NCBI GenBank assembly: GCA_034008185.1 | Contig: CM067084.1 | Span: 14,155,385 to 14,219,384, forward strand | Direction: 5' to 3' | Origin: Gorsachius magnificus | Taxonomy: Eukaryota; Chordata; Aves; Pelecaniformes; Ardeidae | DNA length: 64,000 nt | Shown: one piece after another, positions 55,147 through 64,000 of the stretch | Layout: every line of letters starts with the position of its first letter | How positions within the stretch are numbered: the first letter of the stretch is position 1 | Made by a program: the position numbers and the translations under genes | The notes under the pieces: generated by a model | The model's input: only the letters and a program-made list of their open reading frames with translations | The model's database searches: none | Told to the model about the DNA's origin: nothing

Positions 55147-55606
55147 CTGCGTGGGGCATGGTGATGGTCTCGTTGGCGTTGTTGGAGCCCACGTTGTAGA
55201 TGACGACGGCGGAGGCGTTCTGGGCGGCGGCGTGGCGGATCTTGTCCTTGTAGGAGCAGTTGCCCCGCGGGATGAGGGCCACCCAGCTCTTGCCCGGCGC
55301 CGGGGCGTTGAAGCGGGTGGCGGGGTCGCAGGCGTAGCGGTCGGCGGGCGAGGCGGAGAGGGCCACCTGCCCGCGGGCGTCCTGCTTGGGCGACTGCTCG
55401 CCGTAACGCCCGCACTCGCTCTTCTCGCTGCGGAGCTCGGCGCTGCCGGCCGCCGGGTCGGCGTAGGTGATGTTGACGAAGGCCGTGTACCACTCCTCCT
55501 TCTCGGCCACGGTGAAGTCCAGGCACAGCAGATGCACGAAACAAAAGGACAGCAGCCATGTTGAGAGAGCCAGGCTGCGGCACGCTTGGATCACAGACAT
55601 TGCCAT
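55147..55606 (-). CDS. RNF150: RNF150 first coding exon (partial gene)
   Basis: This exon encodes the N-terminal 153 residues of a Goliath-family E3 ubiquitin ligase, a single-pass endomembrane protein with a luminal protease-associated (PA) domain and a cytosolic RING-H2. Residues 11-28 form a hydrophobic signal segment ending near FTVAEKEEWY, which together with FVNITYA, ECGRYGE and SPKQDARG matches my recollection of vertebrate RNF150 rather than RNF130 or RNF13. The start of the PA domain follows (CDPATRFNAP, WVALIPRGNCSYKDKIRHA, ASAVVIYNVGS). N-glycosylation sequons lie at N45, N116, N130 and N145. The ATG at 55606 is chosen because it has A at -3 and G at +4 and gives the family start MAMS; an in-frame ATG at 55612 would add MK. 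The exon ends after one base of a Gly codon (phase 1) at a consensus donor, which fits family PHA-G. The linker after NITYA is shorter than the Gly-rich human one. The rest of the PA domain, membrane span and RING are not in the window. Confidence 0.93.
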
Positions 55607-55767
55607 CTTCATCTGCCGGGCCCCCCCCGCCCCGGCCGGCCCGCCCGCCCCCGCCGCCGCCCGCCTGTGTGTGCGTGCGCGTGTGGCGTGCCCCGAGCAG
55701 CCGGCTCCCTGCGGGGCGGGGAGCGAGGGAGGGAGGGAGGGGGGCCCTCCCCTCTGCAGCCTGCTGC

Positions 55768-55776
55768 CTAATTCAT
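55768..55776 (-). promoter_or_regulatory. Two-codon upstream ORF in the RNF150 leader
   Basis: On the gene strand the sequence reads ATG AAT TAG, with G at -3, roughly 165 bases upstream of the main start codon. If the transcript begins upstream of it, this is a minimal start-stop-like uORF that could slow or reset scanning ribosomes. Its use depends on the unmapped transcription start. Confidence 0.5.
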
Positions 55777-56094
55777 GTCGGGGCCGTTTGATTTCCTCGG
55801 GCTGGCCCCGTCTCCGCCCTCCCCTCTCCTCCCCCCCCACTCCTCCCGCCGCCGCCGCCTCGGCTTCCTCCTGCCCCTCTCCCCTCCCTCGCCCTGCCCG
55901 CACAGCTGCCGCCTCCACTGCCGGCGGCCCGGCCGGGCGGGGGAGGCGCGGAGGAGGGGGGATTTTTACCCGCGCGGCACCGCTCCTGCTCCGGCCCCGG
56001 CCCCGCCGGCGGGGCTGCGCTCCCCGGGCTGCCGCGGGGCCGCCGGGCGCGAGCGGCGCGGCAGCGACACCTGGCGGCAGAGCGGCGGCAGCGC

Positions 56095-56115
56095 GGGCGG
56101 GGCGGGTGCGGGGGG
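56095..56115 (+). other. Promoter G-quadruplex motif overlapping GC boxes
   Basis: Four G runs of 3, 4, 3 and 6 bases are separated by loops of 1, 1 and 3 bases, meeting the classical quadruplex pattern. The G-rich strand is the template strand of RNF150. The same bases form Sp1-type GC boxes, and further long G and C runs follow to about 56210. Confidence 0.7.
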
Positions 56116-56493
56116 CTTGGCGGGGGGGGGCGACCGCGCCCCCCCTCCCCCCCCTTGCGGCTTTAACGGTGACTTTTCCTTTCTGCCCCCCGTCCCCCCC
56201 CCGCCCATCTCCCGACTGCTGTAGGGGAGGTTTAAGAAATCGCAAACGTGAACGTTGTGCAGTGATTATGCCACCGCTTGTGCGCCAAGGCTGCACGGAC
56301 AAACTGCGGAAACTCCTCAATTCCTCGCCGCGCGCGCTTCTGAAGGACGCCGACGGGCACCTTTACCAAAATGGGGCGCGCAGCTGGCAGGAGCACAGAG
56401 AGCCCGGGAGGTGAGGCCTCGAAGAATGGCAGAGCCGCTTTCTGGAAACACTGGAACTCCACGGGCACGGACAGAAAAGGATAGTTTGATTTT

Positions 56494-57157
56494 CACAGAA
56501 TCACAGAATGGCGAGGGTTGGAAGGGACCTCGGGAGATCACCCAGTCCAACCCCCCTGCTAAAGCAGGTTCACCCAGAGCAGGTTGCACAGGACATCGTC
56601 CAGGCGGGCTTTGAATATCTCCAGAGAAGGAGACTCCACAGACCCCCTGGGCAGCCTGTGCCAGAGCTCTGTCACCCTCAGAGTAAAGAAGTTCTTCCTC
56701 ATGTTCAACTGAAACCTCTTATGTCTCAGTTTGTGCCCATTGCCCCTTGTCCTGTTGCTGGGTACCACTGAGAAGAGTCTGGCTCCATCCTCGTGACTTC
56801 CTCCTTTAAGATATTTGTATGTGTTGATGAGGTCCCCTCTCAGTCTTCTCTTCTTCAGGCTGAACAAGCCCAACTCCCTCAGCCTTTCCTCGTAGGGGAG
56901 ATGCTCCAGTCCCCTAATCATCCTTGTTGCCCTCCTCTGGACTCTTTCTAGGAGTTCCTCAACTTTCTTGAACTGGGGAGCCCAGAACTGGACACAGTAC
57001 TCCAGGTGGGGTCTCACCAGGGCAGAGTAGAGGGGGAGGAGAACCTCCCTCGACCTGCTGGCCACACTCCTCTTAATGCACCCCAGGATGCCATTGGTCT
57101 TCTTGGCAAGAAGGGCACACTGCTGGCTCATGGTCAGCTTGTCGTCCAGTAGCCTCA
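56494..57157 (-). mobile_element. CR1 LINE, long 3' portion with open ORF2 C-terminus (copy D)
   Basis: About 660 bases of CR1 in the same orientation as RNF150. Its 3' terminus, two octamer copies (CACAGAAT), lies at the distal edge of the CpG island. ORF2 is open from about 57157 to a stop at 56559, roughly 195 codons. Blocks in order are [112 protein letters not shown] and [18 protein letters not shown]. The endonuclease and most of the reverse transcriptase are lost by 5' truncation, so it cannot be autonomous. The undisturbed frame suggests it is the youngest CR1 here. Closest relative in the window is copy E. Confidence 0.96.
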
Positions 57158-57719
57158 GTAGAAAGACCAGATCTGGGGACTTTTTAATGCCTAAAACACC
57201 CCAAAAGAATTTTGGCCAAGGCTCCAATGCCTTTCAAAAGGGCCAAGAGACAACTGACTATGTTTGTCTACCCTAGCGCAAGTGAGCAGCAAAAATCCTG
57301 CTTTTCCATAACCATGTCCAGTACCAGGAGGATGTCTCTCTCAAGATTCGTTTCGATGCCTGAGTGTCTCGCTCGTGTCAATATTTGCCTGTTTCCAGTT
57401 TATGTTCGTAGCTGCCATTGATCTGAGCAAACAGACCGACAGCCTTAACCATGTTTTACACAAGCACACATGCTCCTTTGGAAAAGTTATTTGCCCAAAG
57501 TTGAAAAAAGGGAATTTGGGAGAAAAATGTACAGGTGAATAGGGGAATAAAATAGGAAATTTTACAAGGAAATACAGTGGCTTGCCAAAAAGTTTACCGT
57601 CAAGCAAGAGGCTAACTTTCCTTGAAAGCCCATTCCTGCAGAAGCAAAGTCAGCAACTGAGGAGAAAAAAATCTCCACGTAGAACTAATGTCGAGAGATG
57701 AAAGTAGATGGCAATCAAC
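57158..57719. other. Intergenic stretch upstream of RNF150
   Basis: No gene recognised. Part may belong to the diverged CR1 that follows, but I cannot align it. Confidence 0.45.
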
Positions 57720-59075
57720 GTTAATTAGAAAGTGTTGAGATTTCATAAGGGAAGCAAAAGCCCTAAGGAGAAAATCCATGCCTGGAAGGGCTATGGGCAA
57801 TAAAGCATTTGTACATTTGGAAGAGTAAGAAGTATTATTAGAAGAGAAAGCAAAAAAGGTATAAATGATCAATAAATATTTCAGGCTTATATTTGGAAGG
57901 AGAGGGAAGATGTGTTTGCCAGATTATTGACTCATAAAAGAGAGATTAAGAAGCACCTCCTAAGAACATACAAAAGCCAGCAGACCTGGAAAAACGACAC
58001 GCACGAATCCCGAAAGAGTAGGCAGGAGGGCGGAGAGAATAACCAGCTCTCTGACACTACTTCGAGTAAATCTTGGCATAACAGGAAAATCTTGAAAGAT
58101 TCAGTGTTCAGTTTCCTGATAAGATCCAGAAAAAACTAATGATGGTGACTAGGTAGTTACGGGCCGGTCAGCCTAACGTTAGCCAACCCCAAGAAAAACA
58201 CGAGAGAAAAAAATCCAATGTATGGATAAAATTTGTTTTTATGGGAAGTGGCCTGCCAAGCAAATGTGATTCATGGTTTTGTGAGGAAATTATCAGTGTG
58301 GTTGGCAAAGTTACACAGCCGTGTCCATAACAGGTTTTTGAAAAGCGTGTTATTCAATGATACACGACACTCTCATTACATGCGTAACCTATTAAGGACC
58401 AGACAAGATGAGCTGAGCTCAAACAGAACATGTTTTAATAGAGCTTAATGCAAAAATACGACTCCAGGTGACCGATGCTGCCAGCCACTCTGGAGCAGAA
58501 CCGGGGAGCGTGTGTTTACTCTGCACACAGGGAAGGATGTGGGGAGTCAGAGCAAGAAGGAATTGTGCTATACTCCTAGGGAAAAGGGGCCTAAAGAGGA
58601 TGCAGCTATCCTCAGATGTTTCAGAGGAGTAACAAGTAGGAGTAGGGAAGCGATTTATCTCCTGCATGAAGCATCATCGAGGCAGATATTGGAAGCTGTC
58701 CAGATTTGGCATCTGCATTTTAAAAAGGATATTGAAATACTGGAGAAAGTTAAGAAAGGAACCCTAAAAATAATTCAAAGTAATTCCTCTCTGGGGAGAG
58801 ATTTCAGGTGCCCAATCTATTCAGCTTTTCAAGAAAAGAGGCGATATGATTACATTGTGTAAGTACTGTCACAGGGATAGAACAGCAGGTACTAATAGGC
58901 TCTTTGAGCTAGCGGATAAAGGCATAACAAGAACCAAAGTTTAAACTAAACAATGCAACACAGAGCAAAAGTAGCTGACTAAACAGTGATTGTCCTTTGG
59001 AGAAAATTCAGAAGTGAGACTGTCCTGGGAAGTGACTCTTACATTCCAATTAAACAAACAAGTAACGCCTGCAAA
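57720..59075 (+). mobile_element. Ancient, heavily decayed CR1 LINE (copy G)
   Basis: A fossil CR1 in forward orientation, recognisable only by ordered landmarks. An ORF2 segment before the reverse transcriptase comes first (57740-57900, with GAGAAAATCCATG and CAATAAATATTTC). The AGTAAATCTTGGCATAACAG block follows near 58067. The RT entry motif reads as YGPVSLT near 58157, then HGFVRKLS near 58275. C-terminal blocks follow: TSRSREAIYLL (58630), HFKKDIEILEKVKKGT (58720), AFQEKRRYDYI (58830) and FELADKGITRT (58910). Many stops and frame changes intervene, and the central RT including the catalytic region is missing. It matches the older CR1 type shared with turtles and crocodilians rather than the young bird subfamilies. 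No function is expected. Confidence 0.75.
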
Positions 59076-62000
59076 GCATGCTTTATTTAAGTGCAAGACA
59101 TAAAATTCTTCACAATGAATGTAAAATCTAGTGGTTGCTTCTCACCTTAAAAGTACTCCTGAATAAAAAACAACAGAATATTTGATTACTTTTGTTACTG
59201 AAAACTGAACTACAATTAACTAGGTCAATGTTTGGACTTATAATTACCCAGACTGGTATATCAGTTGATTGTGGTTCTTCCCATATTATTTGTTTCTGTT
59301 CACAGGAACACCTGAGGTTCTCCCTCTGCCTGGCTCCCCAGAGCTCTATTCTGGTCCTGGCACAAGAACATCGTACTTTCAATGAACATCCAAGCAGCTG
59401 TAAATATTTTTCTTCTCAGTCCAGCAAGACATTTGCCACCACCTTACCCTAACCTATGCTCTCTCCTACAAAACCACCAAACCCTTGGGACTTGTGTCCC
59501 ACTCCAGCCTCTGCAGAAGCAGACACGGCCCTCATCTAGCAAGATCACAAATCACTTTGCCTGGACTACAGTGAAAAGCACAATCTCTACTTTATTATGT
59601 CAGTGAAAATCATTTTACAATGTCTGTAGCATTGTGGGGTGTGTGTGTGTGTGTGTGCGCGTATCTCTGAATTTTGGATGTTATTTATGACTTTAATAAT
59701 GTATTACAAATTCTCCTCCCCGTTTCTCACACTTCTGAAGTGAGAATAATTCCAGCTAAACTATAACCTGTAGAAAGTTACAAGACCATCATATTCAAAC
59801 TTGAGTGCGTGAAATGTGGTCAATAAGTAGCAGAGAAGTAGCAGCATGTGGGGAACTCCAGCTCCAGATTCTTGATACACAGAAACTCAGAAGCTGGATT
59901 TAGGTAACAACTGACAATGCACAAACCACAGATTGAAATTCACTACCTGACTACCGCACTAGTACGTGCCACAATACTTTGTTAGATTGCCCTTTCAACA
60001 AGGTAAAATTTGGTTCATAAAGTAACTTGTTATGCTTAGATTGTGCTGGACTGCATGTGTCTATACCCAAAATTTCAAAGTCAATGGCTAGAAATTGCTT
60101 CAGTTAAAGATGAGGAATCTCCTCCAGGTTGCTAAGCCCCTCCGTTATGGAATCCCATGGTGTTTTGCAGACCTCTATCTCAGCCTGTTGGGACAATCAT
60201 TGCCAAGAGGTAAAATGGCAAAAGGTTTAAAAGCCAGTCTTTAAAAGACTAGGTTGCCTAAATTCTGCTGAAGTAGGGGTTTACCTGGAAGGATTAGGAA
60301 CCTTAATTCAGAAGAATCCTGAAGATGGCATTGCAGGGTCTTGAAAAAGCCTAAATTAGGTGCATTGGCTTCTTTTACCATTAATGGAAAGATCCTCCAG
60401 CAAGCAATTCAGAGCATGCAAACTTGATGCCTGTATTGTATATAGGACCTAGATACACCCAAAGGTCAGTGATCCTGTGCTGAGCTGGGCATAGGCAAAA
60501 GCAAACCTATGGAAATTACACACCATGAGAGAAACCATCCCACCTCTCTACTCTTGGGAGGCTTCAGCCGGCAGCTCAGTTCCCTCTGCATTGAGAGTGA
60601 CGAGTCCCCACAGGGGTAGGACGCTGGCAGGTGCCGGCAGAGAGACTCGGGGTTAGAGCCAACTTCAATGCAGCCTGAAGGTTTCTTGATGGTGATGGAG
60701 AGCAGGAAAAGTTGACTGAAATACGAACTTGCCTCAGGTGTGCAGGAAAACTGGTTCTTTTGCCTTCCCTTGCTATAAGATTGAAATTGATTCTTGTTTA
60801 CAGCTGGAGAAGAACAGAAGAGATGGTAACACCGAGAGACCACACAAAGGATAAGGCAATACCATCGCCTCACCCGTTTGCTACCAGTACTGTGCTTTGA
60901 GTTAAAAAAACCCCAGCAAGTTTGTTCATTTAGAGAGTTAATTAAGCAATGCATCTTTTCATGACCTAACTGACATTGTTAATGCTCCATCCATCTTCCT
61001 ATTCATATGCTAATAGCTATATCACCTGTCACTCTATTACAGAAGCCTGCCTTAGATTGGAATACTGCTTCATTCTTCTGTAACATTGTGTGAATTCCTA
61101 GAGTTGCTACTGTAGTTCTGGTTTCATTTACTTAGGTCAATTTAATATTCTTGAGAATGCTCTAAAGAAATCTTTACAGAGTAAAGTTCCAGAAAAAAAC
61201 CCTGTGTTCCAGCTGAGATAAACTCCTCACAGGAGCTATAGGAAAGGTTCAATAGAATTTATAGGGAAAGTGACATTTTAATTTAAAAATTATGAAAACT
61301 GTTGAAAGGAGCTTTATCTTGTTTGATCCTTATTAAGCTTTCATAGTGAGATTGTGCTCCCTTGTGTCCCAGAGGCAAAAATTGCCATGTCTTACCATGT
61401 TTGTTTAGCGTCTGCTATTGTTATAGAGATTTTTTTTTTGTAAACTACAAGAACCCAGGAGATTGCTACTGCTGAACATCTTTCTGCCTGCTCCTTCTTC
61501 TATTATTGCTTCCTAAAAATAAAAAACATTTGAAAGAAACAATTCGTTTCTCTTCCATAATAGCTCACTCAGCTCCCTTAAACTTTCAGCATTTTCCACT
61601 TTTCTCATTACTTGCATGTAGAGGCTTACTAAACCCTCAGTCAAAATATTGGCTTTTACTTTGCAACATAAGAACATCAGAAAATTAGTTTTCTGTTGTT
61701 ACTAGGTTATTTTCCTTGCCTTCCTATAAAGGGAGCTATTTAAATAGAGAAAAAGTGAACTGACAAAATCCAGCCTCAGCTCTGCAGGGTAGCCAAGGCG
61801 TCAGCACTGACTGGGCCAGCGTTTTCTGACATCCCAGCCCGGCAGTTTCTCCTGCAGTACACCAGCAACTTGATTACAAGTGCTCACCTTACTGCTCCTC
61901 TCCTACCTGTCTCCTTCTAAGGCAGAGCATGTGTAACCAAATCTATCAAAGGTCTACCAGAACTTAATAAGCGGCTGTTAGTAAGCTTACCATCCTCCAT

Positions 62001-63409
62001 AGCCTACAGCATGGGAAGAAGGGAGGAATTACTGAAACGAGCATCAGATCCAGGTACCTCCATCTTCTTTCTTGAACAGCCAGCTGGACTGGCTGGAGAC
62101 AGCCTTTAGCTTAAGGGTGGGATAAGGCTCAAATCTGTATCTCTGTGTCTGTGCTAGCTGTTCTGCTGCTAACAGACACTGACAGTGAAACGCAGTCCTG
62201 CTGAGGCAGAATTTCTTAACACACAAGAATTCAAGCTCCAAAACGGTGCCAGTTCCTTGTGCTTTAATCATCTTCCAGGGGAAATATTGTGAAGAACCTA
62301 AAAAAAAGCTGTAACTTATAACAGATTCTTTCCAAAAAACCAGACAAATTGGAAATGTATTAGACAAGACTGTGTAAGGAGTGGAACTTGCTGCAGAAGT
62401 TGCATAGAAATGTGTGATTAGCAATCATCTGTGCTTCATGCTGGAAGTTCATGTGATCTGGAATGAAGAGAGTCATGCTAAGTGCTAGTTAGGTGGCTTA
62501 TAACTTCTGTGGTATAACAATAAATCTTGGAAGTAGAGGTTGCCAGCTACATGCCATTCTTTAACGCCTAAAAGAAATGCAGAGTTTGATCTCTGTGCAG
62601 AAAAACACACTGTCTGTGGTAGACAGCATATATTAAATATTACCGCAGTTTTCAAGTTAGTGGCAGAATCCTGCCTCACACTATTTTGGTTGAAACGTAT
62701 CAGTGAATATGCTGCAGAAGAGGTAGTATTCACACAGACAAAGTTACTCGCTCAACAAACATCCAGCGTCTTCCTCCTTAAGCAATCAGCAGCAAAGAGG
62801 GTGCAGAGCTACAACATAACAACGTTCACCTCGCCAAGGCTACACCACCAGTTCCGAGTGGCACAATCGCACTGAAAGATTTTCTAGTGGGAGACTAAGC
62901 TTTTGAAAGAACACCCCTAAAATTCTTCCTCTGTTGCCGAAACGAAGCTATGAACTGCCAGCATAGTAGGTGTGCAAGAGGGGACAAGCTGCTCGTGCAC
63001 ATCCTAGCTGTGATTCAGAGATTGTGCTTACAAGTGACTTTTCCTTTACAGTGTTGCACTTCCACAAAGCTACCACACTCAGATCAAAAGGTGAGTGTAC
63101 CCAGTGACACTGAGACACTAATGTTTGTCAAGACTTCCACCAACAAGCCTCTGAATGTAATAATGAAAAATGGATATACCCAGGATAATGGTGGGAATGT
63201 TTATATGACCCAATTCAGACACATGCAGAGACTCTTGGTCTTGCTTGAGAGATAGGAAGCACGCACCTGAATTAGTTGGGCAATTTCCTACACTAATACG
63301 CCTTGCTGATGAACTTCGGTAGAGCATTTATACCGTGCAACACAGGTGGCAAATACAGACACTTGGCCAAATGGAAGACAGCAATATGTTCTGCTGAAAA
63401 CAGATGTGT
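59076..63409. other. Intergenic stretch
   Basis: About 4.3 kb with no gene or transposon recognised. It includes a GT microsatellite (59639-59662). A 162-codon minus-strand open frame (60466-60954) has no recognisable domain and is of a length expected by chance in a window this size. Confidence 0.5.
59639..59662. repeat. (GT)n microsatellite with GC steps
   Basis: Nine GT units followed by GCGCGT, an alternating purine-pyrimidine stretch that could adopt Z-DNA. Likely polymorphic. Confidence 0.9.
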
Positions 63410-64000
63410 GAGGTTACTAATGGAGCTTTTCCAAGGATGATTCCCGGGACTGATCATGTTTAATATGATCATTTATGAGCATGGTGCATACAAAAAAAAT
63501 GGGAAATTCATTGATGACATAAAATAAGGTGCCACTGGCAACAGAGAAAAAGGCATGTATGGAATACAGGAGAACCTTATTGATCTGACTGAGAGAGATG
63601 TGATGAAATTCGATAGTACATGATGCCAGGTCATGAATTTACAGACTAAAAATACATATTTCTCCTCTTAACTGGAAGCTTATTGGTTGGGATACTGGCC
63701 TATGAGGATGTTAATATCACAAAGATCCCATTAACACCCCCGCCCTTCAAACGTGGCTTTAAAATACATTGACAGGATCAGCAGCGATGGGGGGCATACA
63801 AACCTTCTCACACGAGGCTTCAAGAAAGCCCACCTGGAGTTGTGCACAAGAGGAACTGCACTTGTCGAAGACGCAGAAAAGGGGGGCTAGGAGCGTGAGG
63901 GAATGAAGAATTATTTATGAAAAAGTTAAAAGCTTGGCAACAAGGGGAAGGCCGAAGGGGATATTGTCACTCTCTGTTGCTATATCAGGAAGGCTAAATG
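63410..64000 (+). mobile_element. Ancient, decayed CR1 LINE running off the window (copy H)
   Basis: A second fossil CR1 in forward orientation. The start reads like the RT motif region GVPQGS...LFNIFIND at nucleotide level (GGAGCTTTTCCAAGGATGA, then CATGTTTAATATGATCATTT). Next come remnants of the ATGAAATTC-GATAGTACA and CCAGGTCATG blocks (about 63600-63640), the CCCACCTGGAGTTGTGCAC block (63830) and an AAGGGGATATTGTC...TATATCAGG block at the window end. Numerous stops break all frames. It overlaps copy G in consensus position, so the two are separate insertions. The 3' end lies beyond 64000. Confidence 0.7.

Larger units (their letters stand above)
54880..56450 (-). promoter_or_regulatory. 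RNF150: CpG island, promoter and 5' leader of RNF150
   Basis: Base composition changes abruptly here to very GC-rich DNA dense in CpG, whereas both flanks are AT-rich and CpG-poor. The island covers exon 1, the sequence upstream of the start codon and part of intron 1, the usual arrangement for a TATA-less vertebrate promoter. I see no TATA box on the minus strand between 55.6 and 56.45 kb. Tandem Sp1-type GC boxes lie at 56095-56106, and short GCC runs at 55846-55859. The start codon overlaps a YY1-like AAGATGGC core. The transcription start cannot be placed from sequence alone; 55.8-56.3 kb is the likely zone. Confidence 0.85.

Noticed and set aside
54779..55564. 261-codon plus-strand open frame
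   Set aside because: It is the antisense shadow of RNF150 exon 1 and the GC-rich start of intron 1.
55467..56414. 315-codon plus-strand open frame across the CpG island
   Set aside because: It is antisense to RNF150 exon 1 and its leader. GC-rich DNA lacks stops in most frames here, and the product is a Pro/Arg/Ala-rich shadow with no recognisable domain.
56508..56771. 87-codon plus-strand frame over CR1 copy D, with a similar frame opposite copy E (29933-30196)
   Set aside because: The two proteins are alike only because both are antisense to the same CR1 ORF2 segment.
60466..60954. 162-codon minus-strand open frame upstream of RNF150
   Set aside because: No domain, no conserved motif and no splice or promoter context. 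A rough stop-codon estimate for six frames of 64 kb predicts one or a few frames of this size by chance.
1..64000. Endogenous retrovirus or LTR, tRNA gene, CRISPR or other prokaryotic system
   Set aside because: No paired LTRs, primer-binding site, gag/pol motifs, tRNA cloverleaf or regularly spaced repeats were recognised. All mobile DNA identified is CR1.

Overview
The window is vertebrate, almost certainly avian, nuclear DNA. Two signals carry this. One is a single protein-coding exon that reads as the first coding exon of RNF150, a Goliath-family transmembrane RING ubiquitin ligase. The other is a set of CR1 retrotransposon copies of both young (bird-type) and very old (general amniote-type) appearance, with the CR1 8-bp 3' end repeat and no poly-A-tailed SINEs or L1. 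There is no prokaryotic, plasmid, phage or CRISPR content, and no tRNA or rRNA gene was recognised.

Layout. Positions 1-55146 are read as part of intron 1 of RNF150, which lies on the minus strand. This stretch is AT-rich and open-frame-poor. It carries four 3'-end CR1 copies (10.4, 18.0, 20.2 and 29.9 kb), one internal CR1 fragment (13.0 kb), homopolymer and simple-sequence tracts, and an isolated GC-rich islet at 18.6-19.0 kb. No other RNF150 exon (second half of the PA domain, membrane span, RING-H2) could be found. The exon at 55147-55606 ends in a consensus splice donor and sits inside a strong CpG island (about 54.9-56.45 kb) that must contain the TATA-less promoter and 5' leader. From 56.49 kb to the end is upstream intergenic DNA. 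A CR1 with a long open C-terminal ORF2 frame abuts the island, an ancient decayed CR1 lies at about 57.7-59.1 kb, and a second ancient CR1 begins near 63.4 kb and runs off the window.

How it works together. Only one functional gene is supported. Exon 1 supplies the signal/anchor segment and the first part of the luminal protease-associated domain, which in this family recruits substrates for the cytosolic RING domain encoded by exons outside the window. The remaining sequence is non-coding. No convincing new biological system was found. The best follow-ups are the CpG-island leader (two-codon uORF, open upstream frame, G-quadruplex), the promoter-adjacent CR1, the fossil CR1 copies, a perfect 13-bp hairpin in the intron, and an optimal-Kozak small ORF in the GC islet.
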